The translations under genes and the position numbers were made by a program. The notes beneath the pieces were generated by a model. That model was not told the origin of the DNA. It did no database searches and was given only the letters and a program-made list of their open reading frames with translations. Positions 8,690-18,510 of a DNA stretch of 45,580 nucleotides are shown one piece after another (within the stretch, counting starts at the first letter, position 1; the number at the start of each line of letters is the position of its first letter). The stretch is from Clostridia bacterium. Its GTDB lineage: Bacteria; Bacillota; Clostridia; Christensenellales; Aristaeellaceae. The stretch is from the NCBI GenBank assembly GCA_017469025.1, contig JAFUHD010000157.1, positions 1-45,580 on the forward strand, in the 5' to 3' direction.

Positions 8690-8882
8690 TCTTTTCGAAG
8701 ACCTTTATGCCCCAGGTTCAACAAATACGGGATTGTCAGAAGCTGAATGAAATCATTTCCTGTGAGATCGTCTCAATCATTCATCTGACTGCAGCAGGTT
8801 CTGAGGAACCATACTGTCTTTTCCAATACTGACACTTTTTCGTTCTGTTATACTGCAGATTGTATGGTGTGGGATGAATGCC

Positions 8883-8912
8883 TTGACAGAAAATGAAAGG
8901 TTATGTTATATA
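8883..8912 (+). promoter_or_regulatory. Vegetative promoter for the YwaF-type gene
   Basis: TTGACA at 8883-8888 and TATATA at 8907-8912 are separated by 18 bases. The start site would be near 8919, giving an untranslated leader of about 220 bases before the gene at 9140. Confidence 0.65.
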
Positions 8913-8945
8913 AGGAAAAGTCATTCTGTTCCCAGGACAAAATGA

Positions 8946-9030
8946 TTTGGACAATACCGGCTGGTTAAAGATGAACAGATACTGTGCCGCATGCCCTCAA
9001 ATACTGTAAGCAGATCAATTGTCCAGCCGG
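8946..9030 (+). other. Leader region with two conflicting inverted repeats
   Basis: GGACAAT at 8949-8955 is complementary to ATTGTCC at 9018-9024, and CCGGCTGG at 8957-8964 is complementary to CCAGCCGG at 9023-9030. The two pairings cross and overlap, so both cannot form together. This lies within the long 5' leader of the next gene. A regulatory RNA switch is possible, but the arms are short. Confidence 0.3.
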
Positions 9031-9139
9031 ATAAAGAAGCAAAATGGTATGACACCGGGCATGTGCTTTACTTGAATACATGAAAAAACTGAACAAATAT
9101 GGGAGAAGGATGTCTTCCTCTTCCGATGGAGGGAATCAG

Positions 9140-9910
9140 ATGAATCTCGATTTGTTTTGGGTACACAGGGATGCACTGGAGGCAGCAGGAATTAAGGCTG
9201 GCTTTTCAACATTCTCTGCCGGGCATCTGATCTGGGTTGCAGCAATGGCAGCGGGGATCGCATGGATTGTGCATCATTACGTTCATGGAGGCAGTGTACG
9301 CCGGGATAATATGCGCAAAGCCATGGCGGTGTTTGTGATTCTGTTTGAGATATTCAAGCAGGGCCTTATGGCACTGACAGGTATTAATGTAAGCGAATAT
9401 CTGCCGCTGGAGGTTTGCAGCTGTGCCGAATACCTGATCCTGATTGATGCCATGTGGCCGGAAGAGCGTTTTTTCAGGCAGCCGCTGGCACTGGCGTACC
9501 TTCCGGCTGCGATCATGGCTATGCTGTTTCCGACGGTTACCGCCTATCCGCTCATTAGTTTTTATACCATCCATCAGTTTGTGTTTCATGCGGTTATCGT
9601 AGCCTATGTACTTGCACGCAGCGTATCGGGAGAAATTGTCCCCAGATATTCGGGAATCTGGACATCACTTCTGACAGTTGCCGCGTTTATGGCGCCGGTT
9701 TATTTCCTGGATCTGCATTTTAACAAGAACTTTATGTTCCTGAGAGATCCCTATGGAAATCCGGTTCTTGGCCTGATGTGGCGCCTGTCCGGCGGAAATG
9801 GCGGGTGGCGTTACATACTTGCACTGGTCATCCTTATCCTGATTGTTCAGCACATTACCTTTTTCATCTACAGGCTGGTTCACATAATCAGAAAAAAGAC
9901 TGCAGCATAA
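9140..9910 (+). CDS. YwaF / TIGR02206 family integral membrane protein
   Basis: 256 residues with about six or seven hydrophobic helices and the family's LPLEVC motif (usually LPLHLC) followed by an acidic/aromatic helix. The length and pattern fit TIGR02206 membrane proteins, relatives of Bacillus YwaF; their function is not established. ATG at 9140 is chosen because GGAGGG lies 6 bases upstream. In-frame ATGs at 9080 and 9110 have no usable site. A strong promoter about 230 bases upstream gives the gene a long leader. Confidence 0.8.
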   Translation: MNLDLFWVHRDALEAAGIKAGFSTFSAGHLIWVAAMAAGIAWIVHHYVHGGSVRRDNMRKAMAVFVILFEIFKQGLMALTGINVSEYLPLEVCSCAEYLILIDAMWPEERFFRQPLALAYLPAAIMAMLFPTVTAYPLISFYTIHQFVFHAVIVAYVLARSVSGEIVPRYSGIWTSLLTVAAFMAPVYFLDLHFNKNFMFLRDPYGNPVLGLMWRLSGGNGGWRYILALVILILIVQHITFFIYRLVHIIRKKTAA

Positions 9911-9992
9911 AGCAACGGGAGTATGGCAGATATACGCAGTAAAATATGTCGGACATCTACCTGCCGGATGATTTGACTGGACTCATATTTTC

Positions 9993-10060
9993 TAGCTGAA
10001 TTGGAAAAGCAACAGGCACACATTCTCTTCGTGTGCCTGTCTTTTGCAATTCGGCTTTTT
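9993..10060 (+). terminator. Large imperfect stem-loop terminator
   Basis: Core arms ACAGGCACAC (10012-10021) and GTGTGCCTGT (10031-10040) are extended by AGCTGAATTG/CAATTCGGCT outer arms, giving a stem of about 26 pairs with small bulges, followed by TTTTTC. It ends the YwaF-type transcript. Confidence 0.7.
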
Positions 10061-10185
10061 CTATGGAATGAGGCAAGAACAGCGATACGGATTGCTTATT
10101 TGAGTGGAATCGTGATAAAATCATGGAAACAATCCGGCTCTTATCTGTGATGCACATAAAAAGCCGGAGATGGAATCGAGGCATT

Positions 10186-11706
10186 ATGGATCAGAAAAAA
10201 GCAGGCGTGCTTTTGTCATACGGACAGACGGTTCTGTCAACGATTATTTCCCTGGTATATACCCCGGTCATGCTCCGGCTCCTGGGGCAGAGCGAGTATG
10301 GAACGTATACACTGGTAGCCGGTTTTATCTCAAATCTCAGCCTGATGAGTTTCGGACTGGGCAGTGCCTACATGCGCTTTTTTACGAGGGCTGAGGCACA
10401 GGACGGCGAGCGCGGTGTTGCCAGAATCAATGGCATGTTTTTTACCATTTTTCTGGTAATCGGTGCGATGACCCTGCTGGTGGGCGGTGTGCTGGTCGCA
10501 AATGTGCACCGGATCTTTGCTGCAAAACTGACGCCAAAGGAAATTGAAACAGCACGCATTCTCATGGCAGTACTGGTTGTCAATATCGCTGTTTCGTTTC
10601 CCTGCAGTGTATTCACTTCCTTTATTACGGCAAGAGAGCGGTTTTTCTTTCAGCGCGTGATCAGCATGATCCGTACGGTGCTCAATCCTATCGTCATGCT
10701 GCCGCTGCTGCTGATGGGGTTTGGATCTGTAGCACTGGTCATTGTAACGGTTGTACTCAGTGCGGTGACAGATCTGAGCAGCTTTCTGTACTGCAGACGG
10801 AAGCTCAATATGCGGATGCAGTTTGGACATTTTGACTTCAGACTGCTCCGGGAAATGGCAGGCTTCTCTTTCTTTATCTTCCTGAATATGATTATCGATC
10901 AGGTCAACTGGACGGTAGATACGACCATTCTCGGCATTGTATCCGGCACGGCGGCAACGGCGATTTACGGTGTCGGTTCGCAGCTGCACCGGTACTACCT
11001 GACGATTTCCACGTCCATCTCAGGTGTCTTTACACCGCAGATCAACCGGATTGTGGCAACTGAAAAGGATCCGGATCCGAAACTGACGGATCTGTTTACT
11101 AGGGTTGGCCGGATTCAGTTCATGCTGCTGATGCTGGTGCTTACCGGATTTATTTTTGTCGGACGCCCGTTCATGATCGCGTGGGGCGGTATTGAATATC
11201 AGGATGCATATGTGATTGCGCTGCTGCTGATGGTGCCGGTAACGGTGCCCCTTATCCAGAATCTGGGCATTGAGATTCAGCGCGCAAAAAATATGCATCA
11301 GTTCCGTTCGATTGTTTATATCTGCATGGCAGCAGGCAATGTGGCGATCAGCATTCCGCTGGGCATTCATTATGGCGGCATCGGCTGTGCGCTGGGGACG
11401 GCGATTGCCCTTCTGATCGGCAACGGGCTTGTGATGAACTGGTATTATCATACGCACATCGGTCTTAATATGCGGACATTCTGGCAGAGTATTCTTTCGA
11501 TCTGTCCGTCAATGATTCTGCCTGCAGTGATAGGTGCCATTGCAGCTTCAAAACTGCAGATCACAGGTTATGGCGGTGTGATTCTGTTTGCGCTGCCGTA
11601 TGCGGCACTGTTTGGGATCAGCGTGTATTTTCTGGGAATGAATGAATCTGAGCGTGCACTGCTGCTGGGCGGTGCGGGAAAACTTCTGAAAAAGATTGCC
11701 CGGTAA
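10186..11706 (+). CDS. Polysaccharide / lipid-linked oligosaccharide flippase
   Basis: 506 residues, almost entirely hydrophobic, with the 12-14 helix layout of the MOP exporter superfamily (Wzx/MurJ-like, polysaccharide biosynthesis protein). The opening KAGVLLSYGQTVLSTIISLV and the following YTPVMLRLLGQSEYGTY are typical of this family. It would flip lipid-linked glycans across the membrane for cell-surface polymer assembly. ATG at 10186 has GAGG 6 bases upstream; an upstream in-frame ATG at 10123 lacks a site. No glycosyltransferase genes are nearby, so it is an isolated flippase. A secreted binding protein gene follows 29 bases later, and the two are probably co-transcribed. Confidence 0.85.
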   Translation: MDQKKAGVLLSYGQTVLSTIISLVYTPVMLRLLGQSEYGTYTLVAGFISNLSLMSFGLGSAYMRFFTRAEAQDGERGVARINGMFFTIFLVIGAMTLLVGGVLVANVHRIFAAKLTPKEIETARILMAVLVVNIAVSFPCSVFTSFITARERFFFQRVISMIRTVLNPIVMLPLLLMGFGSVALVIVTVVLSAVTDLSSFLYCRRKLNMRMQFGHFDFRLLREMAGFSFFIFLNMIIDQVNWTVDTTILGIVSGTAATAIYGVGSQLHRYYLTISTSISGVFTPQINRIVATEKDPDPKLTDLFTRVGRIQFMLLMLVLTGFIFVGRPFMIAWGGIEYQDAYVIALLLMVPVTVPLIQNLGIEIQRAKNMHQFRSIVYICMAAGNVAISIPLGIHYGGIGCALGTAIALLIGNGLVMNWYYHTHIGLNMRTFWQSILSICPSMILPAVIGAIAASKLQITGYGGVILFALPYAALFGISVYFLGMNESERALLLGGAGKLLKKIAR

Positions 11707-11735
11707 CTGGGCGGAATTCTGAGGAGACAGTTAAA

Positions 11736-13235
11736 ATGAGACGCATTATCGGCCTTCTTCTTGTCTGTTGTCTGTTCTGTCTGGGCTCAGCCGTGGCAGA
11801 GCCGCTGACGGCGCTTGGTTATGATACGGAAAGTGTCAGCCGGAACTGGGAAAGCAATCTGTTTTTCAGCCGCATGGCTGAACTGACAGGTGTTGAGGTC
11901 ACGGGACATGGAATCCGTGAGGAAAAGGAGTATCTGTCCGCTATCAACAGGATGCTCCAGGGCGAGCAGCAGGCGGATATGCTTTTCAAGGCATGCCTGA
12001 CCCGTGATCAGGAGCGCAGTCTCCTGAAAAGCGGCGCGATTATCGACCTGGCACCGCTGATTGAGGCGAATATGCCGAATTTCTCCGCACTGCTGACGGA
12101 ACATCCGGAGTGGAAAGAACAGATTGCGCTCGAGGATGGCAGAATTGCATCTCTGCCGATGATCAATCTGCACGAGCGTCAGGTCTGTGCCTGGCTGAAT
12201 GAAGCCTGGCTGGAAAAGCTGGGTGTGGCATTCCCGGAAACTGTGGATGAACTGACGGAGGCGCTTGCTGCAATTGCCGCCCGCGATCCGAATGGAAACG
12301 GAAAACAGGATGAAAATGCAGTTGACCTGATTGGCGTTTATGAGATGCGGTGGCTGCTGCCGCTGTTTGGCATTGTGGCGGATGACTACAATGTCTGCCG
12401 GACGGATGACGGTACGCTGGCATTTGCACCGGATCAGGCGGCATACAGGACTTTCGTGGAGACGCTTAAGACATGGTACGACAAGGGGCTCATGCGCCGG
12501 GATGCATTTACCGGTTCGCATGCGGCAGAGCAGCTGACGAATGCCCAAAGCGGCTCAAATGACCAGAAAAAGGCAAATACAAGCGGACTGGTTGTGAGCG
12601 TCACGCCGTATACGAGCGTGGATGCGGATGCTGTACTGGATTATCGTGCGGTTTTGATTCCCGGTCCGGATGGACGTATCCGCTGGCGCGACCTGCTTGG
12701 AGAGGTCTGGACAGGTACGTTTGCTGTAACCAGCCAGTGCAAGGATCCCTCTGCAGCGCTCCGCTGGGTGGACGCGCTGTACGGTGATGCCGGCGCCGCG
12801 CTCGCATATGTCGGGCTGGAGGGGGTCGATTACAGGTTCAAGGACAGTGGTTACTGGGAGTATATCCTTGAAAATGACAACGATATGGAGGATATCCGCT
12901 CCAACCGGATTATCTATACGGGTTCAACGGTTCCGGGACTGTATCCGGACAGAATCATAGAGAATGTGGACAGTGAGGCAGACCGTCTTGTGTTTGCTGA
13001 AAGTGAAAAGGTACATGCCGTAAGTGAACGGGTTCTTTCAAACTATTTCCTCCCGGAGACAGTTGCGCAGGAAGCAGCGTCACTTTCAGCATCTGTCGGA
13101 CTTCTGGTTGATGTCGGCATTGCGCGTTTTGTGACCGGTGAGGTGCCGCTGGATGATGCCGGCTGGAACAGCTGGCTGAATTCGCTGCATGAGGCAGGAA
13201 GCGGCCGCCTTGTTGAGATCCTGAGCGGTCTCTGA
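11736..13235 (+). CDS. Extracellular solute-binding protein (family 1-like), orphan
   Basis: 499 residues. A signal peptide (hydrophobic residues 4-17, probable cleavage after AVA at about 21) precedes a periplasmic-binding-protein body with features of sugar-binding family 1 proteins, including an EF-hand-like DPNGNGKQDEN calcium loop near residue 187. There is no lipobox Cys in the usual position, so it would not be a standard lipoprotein. GAGGAG precedes the ATG. No permease or ATPase genes adjoin it; it lies after the flippase and before the TerB operon, and a hairpin at 13303 separates it from the latter. It could feed a shared importer or act in sensing. Confidence 0.85.
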   Translation: MRRIIGLLLVCCLFCLGSAVAEPLTALGYDTESVSRNWESNLFFSRMAELTGVEVTGHGIREEKEYLSAINRMLQGEQQADMLFKACLTRDQERSLLKSGAIIDLAPLIEANMPNFSALLTEHPEWKEQIALEDGRIASLPMINLHERQVCAWLNEAWLEKLGVAFPETVDELTEALAAIAARDPNGNGKQDENAVDLIGVYEMRWLLPLFGIVADDYNVCRTDDGTLAFAPDQAAYRTFVETLKTWYDKGLMRRDAFTGSHAAEQLTNAQSGSNDQKKANTSGLVVSVTPYTSVDADAVLDYRAVLIPGPDGRIRWRDLLGEVWTGTFAVTSQCKDPSAALRWVDALYGDAGAALAYVGLEGVDYRFKDSGYWEYILENDNDMEDIRSNRIIYTGSTVPGLYPDRIIENVDSEADRLVFAESEKVHAVSERVLSNYFLPETVAQEAASLSASVGLLVDVGIARFVTGEVPLDDAGWNSWLNSLHEAGSGRLVEILSGL

Positions 13236-13302
13236 TCCGGCAGGACATTCTGTGCCTGACTGAGGCGGGATGCGGCCTGCACAAGGTAAATTGGTCCAAT
13301 CA

Positions 13303-13333
13303 AACAATGGCCGTCCGATGGACGGTCATTGTT
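13303..13333 (+). terminator. Hairpin after the binding-protein gene
   Basis: A 14-bp stem with one G-U pair (13303-13316 with 13320-13333) around a GAT loop. The T tract is weak (TTGTTATT), so it may be a partial terminator or attenuator sitting just upstream of the TerB operon. Confidence 0.6.
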
Positions 13334-13362
13334 ATTCCCGGGAGATTTTGGGAGGCAAAGGT

Positions 13363-16300
13363 ATGGAGCTGGCGGATCTGGTCAGTTATGCACTTCAGAA
13401 GTATGGAATTGAAGAATGTTATCTGCTTAATGAGGGACCCGGGGTCACTGCTCTGGCAGATGCTTCGAATGGTACATGGCTTGCACTGTACCAAAGAGAT
13501 GAGGACAGCACCGGCGCAAAGGAATGCTGCGACATATACTGCGGTCGTCAGGCATTTCGCGAAATGGACAAAACCTGGCTTTCCACGCCGTTTTTCATGA
13601 CCGGTGAGGGATGGACCGGTATTGCATTCAGCGGAAAGACAGAACGTAATACTGTCTTTAAACTGTTTGATCTGGCGGTAACGCGCGCCCGACAGGAGGC
13701 AGACAGCGGAAAAGTGCAGGACCGGCAGATCCAGAAATCCAAAATTTCCGGAGATTCAAATAAGACGGCTGATTCTGAATATGACAGAATTGCCGGCATG
13801 CTGGAAACCGGGGCGGAGATTTCTGAAAGTGCTGAAAGATTCTGTCTTCAGGCCAAAAGCATGGAGCACTTTGAAACGGATAAAGGCATGGGATTTTGCC
13901 CGGTTCCACCGGATCAGACAGGGAAAGACACGTATTCGGATCTTACGGTATATGACCTCCTTGAATATTTTACCTGGCGCACCCATATCAGGCGGCATGA
14001 ATACCTGCCTGCGCCTGCTGTTTTTGCCTGCCTGTATGTGAATGAACTGCTGAACGGCATTGGTGCAGATGGAGAAATGGACGCGTTTGACCGGCTGATT
14101 GAGTTTGACAGACAGTGCATTGAACCCGAAATCATCCGTCTTGATCAGCAGAGCAGAATCAAAAGATGGATTGTGGACTATGGCATCATTCATAATTTGC
14201 CGGCTGAATGGATTCAGGCGTATGTTGACCCGATCCGAAAGGAACGGGACAGAAATCTGGAGGTCCTGATGCACCCGGATGATGCCGGGGATGAGGCGGT
14301 TTACCGGGCACTGCGCTATTTTGATGAAAGAAGAGAAACCATCTGGTCCGTTGAAAAGTCTGCAGAGCGGGCAAAGCATCTGTACGCTGAGGTCTGGCGT
14401 AAATGCAGAAAAGAAAGCAGGATCGATGAAAAGCCGGTTTTTGAGGCACTGTTTGGAACGCCCGCGCCATATGAAAAGGTGCTGCTTTCCGGGGCGGTAT
14501 GGTGCAGGCAGGTGATGCCGGACAGAGAATATGTGCTGAATGCCTGCCGGTCATACAGGTGCCAAAACGGTGAATGGACAGAAATCCGGTATGATGGTCT
14601 GAATTTCCGCAAAAAAGAGTATCTGGCAATGCTGGATGAGATTGAAAAGCAGCTGTGCAGATATTTTGCCATACCAAAGAGAGCACCGCAGCGTGAGGGA
14701 GCACTATGGGTTGAATCCCTGATCAAGACAGTACTCAGAGGCGCACATACGACAGCCTCAAAACCCGTGACACAGCGCTTCACAACCCAGCTTGTCCGTC
14801 CGGTTAAACCGCCTGAGAATGTCGTTGTAATCAGGACGGATGCCGAACCGGCATCCGGCAGGAGAACCATGCATCATGCCGGGCAGGGACGTGACCCGGC
14901 AAAGAAAAGTGATGCAGCCGGGGCAGAACGCCGTAACGTATCCCCAGGGCAGCCGGAGTCCATCCTGCATGAGCCGGAGATGAACCGTGAAAAGATGACG
15001 GCGTTTCTTCTGATTAAAAAGATGCGCAGGATGATCTCGGCAGCGCCGGATGCGCAGACAAGCCAGAAAGAGACATTTTACCGTCAGGCAAAGTTCATGG
15101 AACAGTTTGAGACGGACGAGAAAGACAGGGAGACTTTCGGGTGTGCAAACCCGTCCGGTATCGTTTACAGCGATTTCAGCGACACGGAGTTGTATGATTA
15201 TTTTGTGTGGCGTACACATATTCGCCATCGGCATTACCTGAAGGCGCCAGGAGCATTTCAGTGGGTCTATATGAGCGAGCTGATCAATGGCATTGGTGCA
15301 TCGACCCCTGAGGATGCATTCATGAAAATGGATGCTTTCCGGCAGTCAGGCAGTTTCTCCATGTCGCTGTGCACCCGGGCAGATATCTGGATGTCGGGCT
15401 ATGCGGTCATGCATGGACTGAAATCAGAAACTGTCCGGAGATATCACAATGAAGCGGCGCCAAATGCAGAAAAAAAGGCACTGATTTTGATGTCCCCGCA
15501 GGCATATTCTGACGAAAATGTCGCTAAGGGAATAGAGGAGAACTGCACGGTTGGATTCTGGAGCATGAAAAATCATCCGGCGAAAGAGAAGGAGGCCGTT
15601 CATCTGATTGCCGAATGCTGGCGCAGGATATGCAGAGAGGATAAAACGGGAGATGGACATATCCTTTCTGCCCTTTTTGAACGGACAGAACAAAAAGATG
15701 TGGATATGCTGCCGGGTGTCGTATATGCAGGTGCTGTACCTGTTTATGAAGGAGAATATGAAGTCAATGAAGGCCTGTCGTACAGATTCGAGAGCGGGTC
15801 GTGGACAGCCAGCTGTATCAGAATAAATGTGCCGGTCTGCAGCCAGCTGCTGGATGAGATAGTCCTGGAGACAGAACGGCAGATGGAAAAAGATGCGGGC
15901 CATCTGGCAGGAAATGACGATGAGAGACGGACGGAACATGTCGTTTCTGCTGTACTAAAGATATTCCCGCGCTTAACTTCAAACGTAATTCAGAAAGACA
16001 AAACGGGAAACATGCCGAAGCTTCAGAAGGCCGCTCCTTACGGAGACGGGCAGACTGCAGCGGGATTCAGGGACTCTCCAAAGCCGGATGCAGATGAAAC
16101 ACGCCGGGATTTGTGCCATATAGATGTGGCGAAGCTCGAAAGGATACGTGAAAATGCGGATGAGATTGCGGGAAGGCTTTTGACGGATGCGGAGCAGGAG
16201 ACCGGGCTTTCCGAAAGTGCAGACAGTCCGACGGAGGAAAAGCCGAAGGAACCGGTATCGGATGAGGCAGTCTCGTTTGGACTCAGCCCTGAAAATCGGA

Positions 16301-16548
16301 ATCTCCTCATGACCCTGCTTCGGGGTGAATCAGTGGCGGAACTGATCCGTGCCGGCCGGCGTATGGCCTCAGTGGCAGCGGATGAGATAAATGATGCACT
16401 GTATGATGAAATCGGGGATATGGTTGTTGAAGCAGATGGAGACAACCTTGTGCTGGTTGAAGATTACCGCGGCATGCTGATGGACCGGCTGCTGTCATGT
16501 GTTCATACAGAAACGTCAAAAACACCCGGGCGGGAGATCGGGGGATAA
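13363..16548 (+). CDS. Large TerB-N/TerB-C protein with duplicated TerB-N
   Basis: 1061 residues from ATG at 13363 (GGAGG 7 bases upstream; the frame is open further back but lacks a site). Residues 1-110 form a domain shared with the next gene's product, perhaps YjbR/MmcQ-like. A TerB-N domain starts near 160 (YFTWRTHIRR, then LYVNELLNGIGA) and its region extends to about 430. A polar linker (460-560) precedes a second TerB-N copy from about 570 (YFVWRTHIRH, MSELINGIGA) to 840. TerB-C lies at about 915-1045 (AADEINDALYDEIGDMVVE). TerB-N and TerB-C occur in tellurite-resistance-related and stress/conflict systems, in places with ATPases and helicases. It is the first gene of a four-gene operon with BrxD- and BrxHI-like proteins; a scaffold or sensor role is inferred. 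Confidence 0.82.
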   Translation: MELADLVSYALQKYGIEECYLLNEGPGVTALADASNGTWLALYQRDEDSTGAKECCDIYCGRQAFREMDKTWLSTPFFMTGEGWTGIAFSGKTERNTVFKLFDLAVTRARQEADSGKVQDRQIQKSKISGDSNKTADSEYDRIAGMLETGAEISESAERFCLQAKSMEHFETDKGMGFCPVPPDQTGKDTYSDLTVYDLLEYFTWRTHIRRHEYLPAPAVFACLYVNELLNGIGADGEMDAFDRLIEFDRQCIEPEIIRLDQQSRIKRWIVDYGIIHNLPAEWIQAYVDPIRKERDRNLEVLMHPDDAGDEAVYRALRYFDERRETIWSVEKSAERAKHLYAEVWRKCRKESRIDEKPVFEALFGTPAPYEKVLLSGAVWCRQVMPDREYVLNACRSYRCQNGEWTEIRYDGLNFRKKEYLAMLDEIEKQLCRYFAIPKRAPQREGALWVESLIKTVLRGAHTTASKPVTQRFTTQLVRPVKPPENVVVIRTDAEPASGRRTMHHAGQGRDPAKKSDAAGAERRNVSPGQPESILHEPEMNREKMTAFLLIKKMRRMISAAPDAQTSQKETFYRQAKFMEQFETDEKDRETFGCANPSGIVYSDFSDTELYDYFVWRTHIRHRHYLKAPGAFQWVYMSELINGIGASTPEDAFMKMDAFRQSGSFSMSLCTRADIWMSGYAVMHGLKSETVRRYHNEAAPNAEKKALILMSPQAYSDENVAKGIEENCTVGFWSMKNHPAKEKEAVHLIAECWRRICREDKTGDGHILSALFERTEQKDVDMLPGVVYAGAVPVYEGEYEVNEGLSYRFESGSWTASCIRINVPVCSQLLDEIVLETERQMEKDAGHLAGNDDERRTEHVVSAVLKIFPRLTSNVIQKDKTGNMPKLQKAAPYGDGQTAAGFRDSPKPDADETRRDLCHIDVAKLERIRENADEIAGRLLTDAEQETGLSESADSPTEEKPKEPVSDEAVSFGLSPENRNLLMTLLRGESVAELIRAGRRMASVAADEINDALYDEIGDMVVEADGDNLVLVEDYRGMLMDRLLSCVHTETSKTPGREIGG

Positions 16549-16551
16549 ACA

Positions 16552-18498
16552 GTGGAACTTCATGAACTGGCAGTATATGCCAGAGAAAAGTATCATATCT
16601 TTGAAGAGCACAAGTGGAAAGATTTCCCGGGCTATTCTGTCCTTGTTGATCCGAATACTCAGAAATGGGTTGCACTGCTGATGAGATCCTGGAATTCGGA
16701 TCGCGGTGAGCATACGGAACTCTGTGATCTCAAGTGCGGACAGCAGACCCTTCTGGAGCTGGACAGGCCCTATTTATCGAAACCGTTCCGGATGAACGGT
16801 GAAAAATGGATCGGGGTAGTGTTTGATGACCGGACGGAACCCGAGGTCATTTACCGTCTTTTTGAGCGTGCCCTGTTCTATGGGGAACAGCGTGGGTATA
16901 CCATGGTGCTGGACATGCCGGAACAGGTGCAGGATTCATACGCAGGAACGCCGCTGCCCCAGGACGGGAGAAATTATATCGACTTTGGCCGGATCCGTGA
17001 CATGAGGCGGATGGGGCTTGGAAACAGGCCGGACGAAACGCTTTTCTACCGTCAGGCGCTGTTCATGGCGGATTATGAGCCGGAGTATGCACCTGTACAG
17101 TTTTCACCAAAGGTAGACAATGGGTCGATACGCTCGTACAATGAGCTGGGCGTTTCGGATCTGTACGGTTATTTCTGCTGGCGTGCAAAGGTGCGCCGCG
17201 ATGAGCTGACCGATGCGCCGAAGTCATTCTATTTCCTGTACGGTTACGAACTCATTAACGGCATCGGGGCGGAACGGCCGGAAGCGGTTTTTGAACTGCT
17301 TTGCAGGTATTATCAGCTTTGCAAAAATGCCGATAATACCTGGGGCAAGCCGATCATCGAGCTGAAACGCTGGATTACCGATTATGCTGTGATACACGGA
17401 CTGCCGCCAGAACCGTTACATGCGTATGAGGATTCATTCAGGGCGCTCCGGGACAGAATGCTGCTGGTCCTCCGGAACCCGCGGGAACAGACAGATGAGG
17501 CGATTGTGAAGGCGCTTGGTTACTTTGACCAGAAGACCCTGGACCGGGCACGGTCGCTTGAAAAGAGCCGGGAAACGGCGACGCATCTGTATGCGGCATT
17601 CTGGCGCAGGGGAATTGACGGGATTCCCGGTTTCTTTGAACGCTTCTTTGGTACCAGACGGCAGTTTCCCAAAACCATGATGTATGGAGGGGTCTATCTT
17701 GACCGCGGGCCGTTTACCGAGCGGACATATGAATTAAACCCGTGCCGGTCATTTGTGTACAGTCAGGGCAGCTGGCAGGAAATCCGCTATGACGTTCTGT
17801 ATTTTGACAAGGAGGCATTTTCACTGTTCCTCCATGAGTCCGAGCGGCAGATTCGGGGATATCTTGGAACCGGAAGGAATCTGAAGCAAAAGTCCGGTAT
17901 CAACTGGGCGGTTCCCATTATGGTTGCGGTGCTGGAGGATGAACGCAGAGCTGCCGAGGAGGCGGCAAAACCGAAGATCAGCATAGACCTGAACGGACTT
18001 GAGCGGATCCGGCAGGATGCGGAGGTCACGCGGGACAGCCTGCTGACGGATGAGGAAATGGAAAAGGACGGCCTCGCAGAATGGGCTGGTCCGCCAGATA
18101 ATGACAATTGCAGTGATGACAGGCCCGAAAGTCCGGACTTCGTCATTAATGGATCTGCGGAAATGGAAAGCATACCGGCTGCGGTTCAGCCTGACAGGCC
18201 GGGCGGAAAAGTGCCTGTGGGAACTGCGGGACAGAGCCGGATGCCGCCGGCGCCGGAGGGGACGGATGGATGTCCGGACGGACTGACCGGGCAGGATGTG
18301 GAAATTTTGCGGATACTGCTTCAGGGCGGGGATGCCGGAGGCCTTTTGCAGGCTGTGCAAAGGATGCCGTCTGTTGCAGCAGATGAAATCAATGAAGCGC
18401 TGTTTGACAGAATCGGGGATAATGTAGTTGAATGGGACGGAACGGTTCTTTCCCTCGTTGAGGATTACCGTGAGGATCTCATGCAGATACTGGATTGA
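16552..18498 (+). CDS. TerB-N/TerB-C protein
   Basis: 648 residues, start GTG 3 bases after the previous stop with a GGGGG run as ribosome site. It is a shorter paralogue of the preceding protein: shared N-terminal domain at 1-110 (KWVALLMRSWN, CDLKCG, NGEKWIGVVFDDRTEP), TerB-N from about 160 to 430 (YFCWRAKVRRDEL, LYGYELINGIGA), an Ala/Pro-rich linker, and TerB-C at about 475-645 (AADEINEALFDRIGDNVVE). No enzymatic motif is seen. Both proteins end in the same DxINxxxxDxIGDxVVE block, so they may bind a common partner, probably the ATPase or helicase encoded directly downstream. The next gene starts 12 bases later. Confidence 0.87.
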   Translation: MELHELAVYAREKYHIFEEHKWKDFPGYSVLVDPNTQKWVALLMRSWNSDRGEHTELCDLKCGQQTLLELDRPYLSKPFRMNGEKWIGVVFDDRTEPEVIYRLFERALFYGEQRGYTMVLDMPEQVQDSYAGTPLPQDGRNYIDFGRIRDMRRMGLGNRPDETLFYRQALFMADYEPEYAPVQFSPKVDNGSIRSYNELGVSDLYGYFCWRAKVRRDELTDAPKSFYFLYGYELINGIGAERPEAVFELLCRYYQLCKNADNTWGKPIIELKRWITDYAVIHGLPPEPLHAYEDSFRALRDRMLLVLRNPREQTDEAIVKALGYFDQKTLDRARSLEKSRETATHLYAAFWRRGIDGIPGFFERFFGTRRQFPKTMMYGGVYLDRGPFTERTYELNPCRSFVYSQGSWQEIRYDVLYFDKEAFSLFLHESERQIRGYLGTGRNLKQKSGINWAVPIMVAVLEDERRAAEEAAKPKISIDLNGLERIRQDAEVTRDSLLTDEEMEKDGLAEWAGPPDNDNCSDDRPESPDFVINGSAEMESIPAAVQPDRPGGKVPVGTAGQSRMPPAPEGTDGCPDGLTGQDVEILRILLQGGDAGGLLQAVQRMPSVAADEINEALFDRIGDNVVEWDGTVLSLVEDYREDLMQILD

Positions 18499-18510
18499 TT
18501 AAGGACGGAA

